Assembly: GCA_030151365.1 (NCBI GenBank)
Contig: JASLDW010000091.1
Location: 1 to 48,856 of the forward strand
Direction of reading: 5' to 3'
DNA: 48,856 nucleotides
Source: Lysobacter sp.
Lineage (GTDB): Bacteria > Pseudomonadota > Gammaproteobacteria > Xanthomonadales > Xanthomonadaceae
Both the position numbers and the translations under genes were made by a program. Numbering within the stretch: the first letter of the stretch is position 1; each line of letters starts with the position of its first letter. Of this stretch, positions 1 to 6,736 are shown piece after piece. Below the pieces are notes generated by a model that made no database searches, was not told the DNA's origin, and was given only the letters and a program-made list of their open reading frames with translations.

Positions 1-133
<133 letters not shown>

Positions 134-376
134 AGTTTTTCTGGACTTCACCCCGGAGGGTTGATCCAAATGATTTGAGTGCAGAGTCCGATCGAGCTCG
201 AAATCACTCGCTTGCTATGCAATTGAATTGACTTGCGCTCTTTCGAACATCTACGTGGACAACGCCACCATCAGACGTCCGCACAAGTTTCCTGCGTACA
301 CCTTTTCACAGAACCGGTTGGGCCTCAGCGCCTTCCCCGTTTTGCCCCGTTCGCGTTTCGCGTCAGGGAGCCAGCT
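134..376 (-). other. rrn leader region upstream of 16S
   Basis: This is the transcribed spacer between the proximal rrn promoter and mature 16S. The predicted start is near base 370, giving about 237 nt of leader. No protein-coding signal is credible here. I could not place a boxA with confidence on the transcribed (minus) strand. The leader should contain the left strand of the 16S processing stalk, but its partner lies outside the window. Confidence 0.7.
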
Positions 377-404
377 ACTATACAACGTTTTTCGCTACCG
401 TCAA
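377..404 (-). promoter_or_regulatory. rrn promoter P1 (proximal)
   Basis: On the minus strand there is a -35 TTGACG at 404-399, a 16-bp spacer and a -10 TATAGT at 382-377. An A-rich stretch (GAAAGAAAAAATTT) lies just upstream of the -35, like an UP element. The same -35 and spacer length recur at 90-bp intervals upstream. Confidence 0.8.
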
Positions 405-563
405 CACCTTGCAGCGAAATTTTTTCTTTCGATTCGCTTCGAAGTTTTCGCCGAAGTGAGCCGCACATCTTAACTCGTTTTTCACTGCCGTCAACACCTT
501 GCAGCGAAATTTTTTCTTTCCCTCACTTCGACGTTTCCGCCGAGGTGAGCCGCACATGATAGC
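386..563. repeat. Imperfect 90-bp tandem duplication carrying rrn promoters
   Basis: Two copies (about 386-473 and 476-563) share long identical words at a 90-bp offset, including CGTCAACACCTTGCAGCGAA and GTGAGCCGCACAT. A shorter, more diverged third piece (about 566-605) keeps only the CCGTCAAC core. Each copy carries one -35 and its UP-like tract, so the duplication multiplied the promoter. Confidence 0.85.
467..494 (-). promoter_or_regulatory. rrn promoter P2 (middle)
   Basis: Minus strand: -35 TTGACG at 494-489, a 16-bp spacer and a -10 TAAGAT at 472-467, followed by the GC-rich discriminator GTGCGGC. An A-rich stretch precedes the -35. It lies 90 bp upstream of P1 within the duplicated unit. 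Confidence 0.78.
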
Positions 564-583
564 GCGATTTCCGTGTCCGTCAA
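556..583 (-). promoter_or_regulatory. rrn promoter P3 (distal)
   Basis: Minus strand: -35 TTGACG at 583-578, a 16-bp spacer and a -10 TATCAT at 561-556, followed by the same GTGCGGCTCAC word as P2. The region upstream (AACGAAGAAAG) is only mildly A-rich. GC-rich discriminators are typical of stringently controlled rRNA promoters. Confidence 0.75.
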
Positions 584-679
584 CTGCTTTCTTCGTTGCC
601 GAAGGCCGCTGCGTCAGGCCGGGCTGCGAATAATACGGCAGATGAATGGGGAGTCAAGCGTTTTCTTCGACGAATTTTC

Positions 680-707
680 TTGACCCTTGCCGGGCAACCG
701 GCAAGAT
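680..707 (+). promoter_or_regulatory. Candidate promoter and operator for the DUF192 gene
   Basis: TTGACC (680-685), a 16-bp spacer and CAAGAT (702-707) have the same spacing as the rrn promoters in this window. A perfect 8-bp inverted repeat, CTTGCCGG/CCGGCAAG with a GCAA loop (686-705), fills the spacer and overlaps the -10. It could be an operator or simply a hairpin. No matching regulator is visible nearby. Confidence 0.4.
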
Positions 708-741
708 GCACGGATTCCCCCCATTTTCATGGTCGAAACCG

Positions 742-1200
742 ATGCGCCAGATCCGCCTCGCCCTGTTCGTTTCCCTGTCCCTGCTGGCTTCCGGCTGCGC
801 GAGTTCGGCGCAATCCACCGCCTGGGTGGAGCTGCAGGGCCATCGTTATGACGTGGAATTGGCGAAAACCGAGGATCAACGTGAACGCGGGCTGATGTTC
901 CGGGACAGCATGGCCGGCGACCACGGCATGTTGTTCATCCACGACCGCGAGGAACCGCAGGCCTACTGGATGAAAAACACCAAGATTCCGCTGGATATCC
1001 TCTATTTCGACAACGGCCTGAAGCTGGTGGCGCAACAGCGCAATGTCCCGCCCTGCACCTTGGGCGACCAGTGCCCGCCTTATCCGAGCAATGCCCCGGC
1101 GCGCTACGTGCTGGAGCTGAACGCCGGCCAGGCCGACGCGATGGACCTGAAGGATGGCGCCGTGCTGGCGGTCAAGCCGGGCGTGACGCCGGCGAAATAA
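742..1200 (+). CDS. DUF192 family lipoprotein
   Basis: The 152-residue product begins with a basic N-terminus and a hydrophobic stretch ending in a lipobox-like LASGC, so it is probably a lipoprotein or at least exported. The rest matches the DUF192 fold: the words RERGLMFRDSM, GMLFIHD and YWMKNTKIPLDILYFD are family hallmarks, and YVLELNAG is the usual C-terminal strand. The function of the family is not established. I chose ATG 742 rather than the upstream in-frame ATG at 646 because it places the signal sequence at the N-terminus and lies just downstream of the candidate promoter. No strong ribosome-binding site precedes it. It is a single-gene unit convergent with rubredoxin, whose stop codon lies 35 bp away. 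Confidence 0.85.
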   Translation: MRQIRLALFVSLSLLASGCASSAQSTAWVELQGHRYDVELAKTEDQRERGLMFRDSMAGDHGMLFIHDREEPQAYWMKNTKIPLDILYFDNGLKLVAQQRNVPPCTLGDQCPPYPSNAPARYVLELNAGQADAMDLKDGAVLAVKPGVTPAK

Positions 1201-1235
1201 GCCGATTCGGCAGGACCGAGGACCGGGGCCTGTTT

Positions 1236-1436
1236 TCAGACCTCGGTCATCTCGAAATCTTCCTTGGTCACCCCGCAATCCGGGCATGTCCAGGTATCCG
1301 GAACGTCTTCCCAGCGGGTTCCCGGGGCAATCCCCTCTTCCGGCAGGCCCAACGCCTCGTCATAGATGAAGCCGCAGACCACGCACATCCAAGTGCGGTA
1401 GGGGGCGGTTTCGACGGCGACGGCGGAATCGGACAT
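1236..1436 (-). CDS. Rubredoxin
   Basis: This is a 66-residue one-iron electron carrier of the cytoplasm. The two metal-binding knuckles are C18-V-V-C21-G and C51-P-D-C54-G, and the intervening YDE, PGTRWEDVPDTW words are standard for rubredoxins. In related bacteria rubredoxins pass electrons to oxygenases or to reactive-oxygen detoxifying proteins, but no reductase or partner sits beside it. Codon M1 at 1436 gives the usual short N-terminal extension. An in-frame ATG at 1466 would add ten residues and cannot be excluded, since it has a GTGGGA before it. It is transcribed divergently from thiE, and the two starts are only 56 bp apart, so their promoters must overlap. Confidence 0.93.
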   Translation of the reverse strand: MSDSAVAVETAPYRTWMCVVCGFIYDEALGLPEEGIAPGTRWEDVPDTWTCPDCGVTKEDFEMTEV

Positions 1437-1492
1437 GGTTTCGTGGGATGCGGGAAGATGCGCCATTGTCCCACGCGCACCGCCCACGCTCC

Positions 1493-2122
1493 ATGTCACT
1501 GCGAAACACCTTGTTGCCGCGCCGCGGCCTCTACCTGATCACGCCGGAGGAGCCGGACAGCACGCGGCTGGTGGATCGCGTCCGCGCCGTGCTGCCGTTC
1601 GCGGCGCTGCTGCAATACCGCGACAAGCTGTCCGACGCGGATGCGCGGCTGGAACGCGCGATCGTGCTGAAGGCACTGTGCGACGGGTTCGAGGTGCCGC
1701 TAGTCGTCAATGACGACGTCGCGCTGGCGAAAGCCGCGGGAGCGTCCGGCGTGCACCTGGGCGAGGACGACGGCGCGATCGCCGATGCACGTGCGCGACT
1801 GGGCGACCACGCGATCATCGGCGCAAGTTGCTATGACCGCATCGATCTCGCGCACGCCGCTGTTGCGCAGGGCGCGGATTACGTCGCGTTCGGTGCGTTG
1901 TTCCCCTCGCCCACCAAACCGCAGGCGCGACGCGCGACGCCGGAACTGTTCGCGCAGACGGCAGCGCTCGGCGTGCCGCGAGTGGCGATCGGCGGCATCA
2001 CGCCGGACAATATCGACATGGCGGTTGCAGCAGGCGCCGATCTGGCCGCCGTGATCAGCGGCGTATTCGACGCCCCCGATCCCGTGACCGCCGCGAGCAC
2101 CTGCGCCAACGCCTTCGATTGA
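1493..2122 (+). CDS. thiE: Thiamine-phosphate synthase
   Basis: The 209-residue TIM-barrel enzyme joins HMP-pyrophosphate to the thiazole phosphate to make thiamine phosphate. Visible signatures are LLQYRDK (pyrophosphate-binding strand), VVNDD, GVHLGEDD, GALFPSPTKP and the C-terminal IGGITPDN phosphate-binding loop, all in the family order. ATG 1493 is used because the family begins shortly before the RGLYLIT strand. The longer frame from 1448 overlaps the rubredoxin start. hemL follows after 23 bp and is probably co-transcribed, a pairing common in this group of bacteria. Unlike thiC at 24880, no TPP riboswitch is visible upstream. Confidence 0.95.
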   Translation: MSLRNTLLPRRGLYLITPEEPDSTRLVDRVRAVLPFAALLQYRDKLSDADARLERAIVLKALCDGFEVPLVVNDDVALAKAAGASGVHLGEDDGAIADARARLGDHAIIGASCYDRIDLAHAAVAQGADYVAFGALFPSPTKPQARRATPELFAQTAALGVPRVAIGGITPDNIDMAVAAGADLAAVISGVFDAPDPVTAASTCANAFD

Positions 2123-2145
2123 AACATTCACCAAGAGAGCCATCC

Positions 2146-3435
2146 ATGGATACCGCACGTTCGCACGCCCTCTTCACCCGCGCCCGGGAACTGATGCCCG
2201 GCGGCGTCAATTCGCCGGTGCGCGCGTTCAAGTCGGTGGGTGGCGAACCGTTCTTCACCGCGCGCGCGGAGGGCCCATACCTGTTCGATGCCGACGGCAA
2301 CCGTTACATCGACTACGTCGGCTCCTGGGGGCCGATGATCGTCGGCCACAACCACCCGAAGGTGCTGGACGCGGTGATCGCCGCGGCGCGCGACGGCCTG
2401 TCGTTCGGTACGCCGAATCCGCTCGAAGTGACGATGGCGGAAACGATCACGCGACTGATTCCGAGCTGCGAGATGGTGCGCATGGTGAATTCCGGCACCG
2501 AAGCGACGCTGTCGGCGATCCGCCTGGCGCGCGGCGCGACCGGGCGTGCGCGCATCGTCAAGTTCGAGGGCTGCTACCACGGCCACGGCGACTCCTTCCT
2601 GGTGAAGGCCGGCAGCGGCGCGCTGACCTTCGGCGTGCCGACCTCGCCGGGCGTGCCCAAGGCGCTGGCCGACCTCACCCTGACGCTGCCTTACAACGAC
2701 ATCGAGGCGGCGCAGAAACTGTTCGACGAACACGGCGCCGACATCGCGGCGCTGATCATCGAGCCGGTGGTTGGCAACGCCAACTGCCTGCCACCGCGCG
2801 ATGGCTATCTGCAGGCGCTGCGCGAGCTGTGCACGCAATACGGCGCACTGCTGATCTTTGATGAGGTGATGACCGGCTTCCGCGTGGCGCTGGGCGGCGC
2901 GCAGGCGCGCTATGGCGTGACCCCGGACCTCTCCACCTTCGGCAAGGTGATCGGCGGCGGCATGCCGGTCGGCGCCTATGGCGGTCGCCGCGAGCTGATG
3001 CAACAGATCGCACCGGCCGGCCCGATCTACCAAGCTGGCACCCTGAGCGGCAATCCGGTGGCGATGGCGGCGGGACTGGCGATGCTCGATCTGATCCAGG
3101 CACCGGGCTTCTACGCAGAGTTGGAAGCTAAGACGAATGCGCTGTGCGATGGCCTGGAAGCGGCCGCGCGCGATGCCGGCATCGCGTTCACGACCCAGCG
3201 CGTCGGCGGCATGTTCGGCCTGTTCTTCAGCAGCGAGAAAGTCGATACCTATGCGCAGGCGGTGGCCTGCGATACCGCGCGGTTCAACCGGTTCTTCCAC
3301 GCGATGCTGGAACGCGGCGTGTTCCTGGCGCCTTCGGCGTTCGAGGCCGGCTTCATGTCTTCCGCGCATGCCCAGGCCGATATCGACGCCACGATCGCGG
3401 CCGCGCGCGCGGCGTTCGCGGAGCTTGCCGCTTGA
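2146..3435 (+). CDS. hemL: Glutamate-1-semialdehyde 2,1-aminomutase
   Basis: This PLP enzyme (429 residues) of the C5 pathway turns glutamate-1-semialdehyde into 5-aminolevulinate for haem synthesis. It is a fold-type I class III aminotransferase. The start LMPGGVNSPVRAF, the substrate loop NSGTEATLSAIRLAR, the motif LIFDEVMTGFR and the Schiff-base lysine in STFGKVIGGGMPVGAYGG are diagnostic for GSA mutase rather than other class III enzymes. The start at ATG 2146 is preceded by AAGAGAG at good spacing, whereas the in-frame ATG at 2119 overlaps the thiE stop. The stop codon overlaps the ATG of the downstream HAD gene (TGATG), suggesting coupled translation. Confidence 0.97.
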   Translation: MDTARSHALFTRARELMPGGVNSPVRAFKSVGGEPFFTARAEGPYLFDADGNRYIDYVGSWGPMIVGHNHPKVLDAVIAAARDGLSFGTPNPLEVTMAETITRLIPSCEMVRMVNSGTEATLSAIRLARGATGRARIVKFEGCYHGHGDSFLVKAGSGALTFGVPTSPGVPKALADLTLTLPYNDIEAAQKLFDEHGADIAALIIEPVVGNANCLPPRDGYLQALRELCTQYGALLIFDEVMTGFRVALGGAQARYGVTPDLSTFGKVIGGGMPVGAYGGRRELMQQIAPAGPIYQAGTLSGNPVAMAAGLAMLDLIQAPGFYAELEAKTNALCDGLEAAARDAGIAFTTQRVGGMFGLFFSSEKVDTYAQAVACDTARFNRFFHAMLERGVFLAPSAFEAGFMSSAHAQADIDATIAAARAAFAELAA

Positions 3436-4052
3436 TGGCTGCGCCCACCTGCATCCTGTTCGACCTCGACCACACGCTGACCGACTACGACCACGAGCGC
3501 CGCGTGCAGGTGCTGGCGCAACGCATCGGCTTTTCGCCAGCGAGCGTCCACGCCGAACTGTTCACCTCAGGGCTGGAACGCGAATCCGACCTCGGCCTGC
3601 ACGATCCCGAAGGCCATGCCCGCGCGATCTCGCGGCGGCTGGGCGTTCCGGTGACGCTGGAAGACTGCGTCGTCGCCCGCGCCGCGGCGATGGCGCCGTA
3701 TCCGGAGATGATCGAACTGGTGCGGGAACTGTCCGGCCGCGCGACGCTGGCCATCCTCACCAACAACGGCTTGCTGGTGCGCGACCACTTCGCGGCGATC
3801 TGCCCGGAATTCGCGGAATTCTTCGGCGACCGCGTGTTCTGCTCGGCGCTGTTCAAGCTCGCCAAGCCCGATCCTGCGATCTTCCTCGCCTGCGCCGAAC
3901 GATTGGGCATCGCGCCGGAACGGATCCTGTTTACCGACGACAAGGCCGCGAACGCCGACGGGGCGCGCGCCGCCGGGTTGCAGGGGCATCACTTCCGCGA
4001 TGCCGCGACCTTGCGCGCGGATTTGGTCGCGAACGGATTGCTCGCGGCCTGA
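3435..4052 (+). CDS. HAD-family hydrolase, YjjG/nucleotidase-like
   Basis: The 205-residue protein has all four HAD motifs: DLDHTLTD near the N-terminus (nucleophile and acid aspartates), TNN, the lysine in KLAKPDP, and the acidic FTDDKAANAD. The helical cap inserted after motif I places it in the C1-cap group (HAD-IA), which includes pyrimidine 5'-nucleotidases such as YjjG and phosphoglycolate-type phosphatases. The substrate cannot be read from sequence. The ATG overlaps the hemL stop by one base. It ends 12 bp from the end of argD, which is convergent, and no terminator hairpin is evident between them. Confidence 0.88.
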   Translation: MAAPTCILFDLDHTLTDYDHERRVQVLAQRIGFSPASVHAELFTSGLERESDLGLHDPEGHARAISRRLGVPVTLEDCVVARAAAMAPYPEMIELVRELSGRATLAILTNNGLLVRDHFAAICPEFAEFFGDRVFCSALFKLAKPDPAIFLACAERLGIAPERILFTDDKAANADGARAAGLQGHHFRDAATLRADLVANGLLAA

Positions 4053-4064
4053 GCCGAGGTCGCC

Positions 4065-5285
4065 TCAGGCGGCGATCCAGGCCTGCAACGCGCGTTCGAG
4101 TCGCGCCAACCCCTCAGCCACATCGTCATCCCCGATGTTGAGCGCGGGCACGAAGCGCAGCACGTCGGGACCGGCCTGCAACAGCAGCAAGCCGTTGGCG
4201 GCGGCGTGGTCGAGGATCGCGCCGGCCTTGCCCGCGTGTTCCGGCTTCAGCACTGCGCCCAGCATCAGACCGCGACCGCGCACCTGCGAGAACAGCCCAA
4301 GCCTCTCATTGATCTTCGCCACGCCATCGCGGATCGCCTGCGACTGGCGGGCGACATTGGCTTCGATCGACGACGATGACAACTCGCGCAAGGCGACGCG
4401 CGCGACCGCGGCCGCCAGCGGATTGCCGCCGAAGGTGGTGCCGTGCGAGCCGTATTGCAGCGTTTCCGCGGCTTTTTCGCCGACCAGCATCGCGCCGATC
4501 GGGAAGCCGCCACCGAGCGCCTTGGCCAGCGTGACGACATCGGGCTTCACTTCGTCCTGCCAGTGCGCGAACAGCGTGCCGGTGCGGCCCATGCCGGCCT
4601 GGATCTCGTCGAGGACCAGCAGGGCGCCATGGCGATCGCACAACCCGCGCACCCCGCGCAGATAGCCGTCGGCGGCCGGGATCACCCCGCTCTCGCCCTG
4701 CACCGGCTCCAGCATCACCGCGCAGACGTCGCCGGCGGCCATCGCCGCGTCGAGTTGCGCGAGATCGTTGAAGTCGACGTATCGGAACCCCTGCGGCAGC
4801 GGTTCGTAGCCTTCCTGGTATTTCGGTTGCGCGGTCGCGGTGACCGCGGCCAGCGTGCGGCCGTGGAAACTGCCGCGGAAGGTGATGATGACGCGGCGCT
4901 CGGCCGGACGCCCCTGCGCGGCGGCGTAACGACGCACCAGCTTGATCGCGGCCTCGTTGGCTTCCGCACCGGAATTGCAGAAGAACACGCGGGTGGCAAA
5001 ACGCGATGCCACGACCAGCTCTTCCGCCAATCGCAGCGGCGGCTCGGAATAGAAGACGTTGCTGGTGTGCCAGAGCTTGCCGGCCTGCACGGTCAGCGCA
5101 TCGACAAGCGCGGGATGCGCGTGGCCGAGGCCGCAGACGGCGATGCCGGCGCCGAAATCGACGTATTCGCGGCCTTCGGCGTCCCAGACGCGCGAGCCCT
5201 GGCCGCGATCCAGCACCATCTCGCGCTGGCGATAGACCGGGACGAGGCGATCGCGGCCGATGTCGAGGAGATCTTGCGTGGTCAT
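4065..5285 (-). CDS. argD: Acetylornithine/succinylornithine aminotransferase
   Basis: The 406-residue class III PLP aminotransferase interconverts N-acylglutamate semialdehyde and N-acylornithine in arginine synthesis. Landmarks are VWDAEGREYVDFGAGIAV, the cofactor loop FFCNSGAEANEAAIK, SFHGRTLAAVTAT, LVLDEIQAGMGRTG, the lysine-bearing LAKALGGGFPIGAM and HGTTFGGNPLA. These follow ArgD/AstC closely, and the related AstC role in arginine catabolism cannot be excluded. It is the last gene of a probable minus-strand unit SDR-gloA-argD, 57 bp after gloA. The spacer contains no promoter I can support. Confidence 0.93.
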   Translation of the reverse strand: MTTQDLLDIGRDRLVPVYRQREMVLDRGQGSRVWDAEGREYVDFGAGIAVCGLGHAHPALVDALTVQAGKLWHTSNVFYSEPPLRLAEELVVASRFATRVFFCNSGAEANEAAIKLVRRYAAAQGRPAERRVIITFRGSFHGRTLAAVTATAQPKYQEGYEPLPQGFRYVDFNDLAQLDAAMAAGDVCAVMLEPVQGESGVIPAADGYLRGVRGLCDRHGALLVLDEIQAGMGRTGTLFAHWQDEVKPDVVTLAKALGGGFPIGAMLVGEKAAETLQYGSHGTTFGGNPLAAAVARVALRELSSSSIEANVARQSQAIRDGVAKINERLGLFSQVRGRGLMLGAVLKPEHAGKAGAILDHAAANGLLLLQAGPDVLRFVPALNIGDDDVAEGLARLERALQAWIAA

Positions 5286-5342
5286 GGGCGTGTTCCGATT
5301 GAAGCGGATTCCTCGGCCGAGCCTTGGAATGACAGTGTGTGA

Positions 5343-5774
5343 TTACCAGGTGCCGGTGTTGGGCATCGACGCCCAGGGCTCCTGCGGCGGCAGGTGGCCA
5401 TCCTGCAGGATCTCGATCGAGATCAGGTCGGGCGAACGCACGAAGGCCATGTGGCCGTCGCGCGGCGGGCGATTGATCGTCACGCCCATCGCCTGCAGGC
5501 GCGCGCAGGTGGCGTAGATGTCGGCGACGCGGAAGGCGAGGTGGCCGAAATTGCGCGCGCTTCCGTAGTCCTCGGTCTTGCCGTCGGCGTCCGGCCAGTT
5601 GTACGTCAACTCGATCTCGGCATTCGGCGTTTCATCGGCGGCGAGGAAGACCAGGGTGTAGCGGCCCTTCTCGTTCTCCATCCGCCGGGTTTCCTTCAGC
5701 CCCAGTCCTTCGCAGAAGAAGCGCAGCGTGGCGTCGAGGTCGCGCACGCGGATCATGGTGTGGAGGTATTTCAT
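5343..5774 (-). CDS. gloA: Lactoylglutathione lyase (glyoxalase I)
   Basis: The 143-residue metalloenzyme of the VOC fold isomerises the methylglyoxal-glutathione hemithioacetal to S-lactoylglutathione. The four metal ligands line up with those of the E. coli nickel enzyme: H5 (LHTMIRV), E55 (EIELTYNW), H78 (FGHLAF) and E121 (SIEILQ). The length matches the short bacterial type. It lies 25 bp after the SDR gene and 57 bp before argD on the same strand. Confidence 0.94.
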   Translation of the reverse strand: MKYLHTMIRVRDLDATLRFFCEGLGLKETRRMENEKGRYTLVFLAADETPNAEIELTYNWPDADGKTEDYGSARNFGHLAFRVADIYATCARLQAMGVTINRPPRDGHMAFVRSPDLISIEILQDGHLPPQEPWASMPNTGTW

Positions 5775-5799
5775 CGCGCAGGGATCCAGGTCGATCTAG

Positions 5800-6615
5800 T
5801 CAGAGAAACAGGTCGGGCAGCAGCGACTTCGTCGGGTCGACGGCGTATTGCGCGAAGTCGGTGACGCCGGCCTCGCGCAGCACGTCCTCGTCGATGAAGA
5901 AGCGACCAGTATTGGACTTGGCATCGCGCACGAGGATCGCCTGCGCGGCATCGGCGACGATCTCGGGCTTGCGGCAACGATCGATTTCGATGCCGGGAAT
6001 CATGTTGAGCGCATCGGTCGCGACGATGGTCTTCGGCCACAGCGCATTGATCGCCACGCCCTTGCGCCCGAACTCGCCGGCGAGGCCCAGTGTGACCAGG
6101 CTCATGCCCATCTTGGCAAGCGTGTAGGCGGTGTGGCCGGCCCACCATTTCGGGTCCAATGACGGCGGCGGCGCCAAGGTGAGGATGTGCGGGTTCGCCG
6201 ACTTCATCAGTTCCGGCAGGCAGGCTTGTGCGCACAGGAAGGTGCCGCGCGAATTGACGCCGGTCATCAGGTCGTAGCGCTTCATCGGGGTATCGAGCGC
6301 GCCGGCCAGCCAGATCGCGCTGGCGTTGTTGACGAGGATGTCGAGCCCGCCGAATTCCTTGACGGTCGCGGCGACCGCGGCATGGACCTGGTCTTCCTCG
6401 CGGATGTCGCACTGGACCGCCAGCGCTTGGCCGCCGGCGGCGCGCACTTCCCCGGCGACACTGTGGATGGTGCCCGGCAGCTTGGGGTTGGGCACGCCCG
6501 ACTTGGCGACGATGGCGATATTGGCGCCGTCGCGGGCGGCGCGCAGGGCGATGGCACGGCCGATGCCGCGCGAGGCGCCGGTGATGAGGAGGGTCTTGCC
6601 GCGCAATGTGGACAT
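5800..6615 (-). CDS. Short-chain dehydrogenase, HSDL2-like, with altered catalytic Ser
   Basis: The 271-residue Rossmann-fold oxidoreductase has the cofactor loop TGASRGIGRAIA near the N-terminus, the NNAS motif and the YxxxK pair in AYTLAKMGMS. Words such as NPHILTLAPPP, INALWPKT and the C-terminal GRFFIDEDVLREAGV are those of the HSDL2-like group, whose substrates are poorly defined (sterol or fatty-acyl compounds have been suggested). The usual catalytic serine before PP is alanine here. ATG 6615 has GGGAAG about 8 nt upstream. An in-frame ATG at 6666 lacks such a site. It is the first gene of a minus-strand unit with gloA and argD and is divergent from the M61 peptidase. Confidence 0.85.
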   Translation of the reverse strand: MSTLRGKTLLITGASRGIGRAIALRAARDGANIAIVAKSGVPNPKLPGTIHSVAGEVRAAGGQALAVQCDIREEDQVHAAVAATVKEFGGLDILVNNASAIWLAGALDTPMKRYDLMTGVNSRGTFLCAQACLPELMKSANPHILTLAPPPSLDPKWWAGHTAYTLAKMGMSLVTLGLAGEFGRKGVAINALWPKTIVATDALNMIPGIEIDRCRKPEIVADAAQAILVRDAKSNTGRFFIDEDVLREAGVTDFAQYAVDPTKSLLPDLFL

Positions 6616-6736
6616 GAGCTGACTTCCCGGAGATCGAAACGGAAGTCTAAGGCACGATACGGCCACGTGTGGTCACGAACTTGCCTCGGGACAACACGCC
6701 GGGCGAGCATGCACGCAGCTCCTGCCGCGTGCCGAC

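Noticed and set aside
234..250. boxA-like word GCGCTCTTTCGAACA
   Set aside because: It is on the plus strand, but the rrn transcript is the minus strand, so it cannot be the antitermination box.
228..559. Plus-strand open frames in the rrn upstream region
   Set aside because: They run antisense through the rrn leader and promoters, have no family signature and no ribosome-binding site.
386..563. Tandem 90-bp repeat as a possible CRISPR array
   Set aside because: Only two full units exist, there is no separation into repeats and unique spacers, and each unit carries promoter boxes facing 16S.
2128..3369. Long minus-strand open frame opposite hemL
   Set aside because: It is a shadow of hemL with no recognisable domain. 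Similar frames opposite pfp, thrA and other genes were dropped for the same reason.
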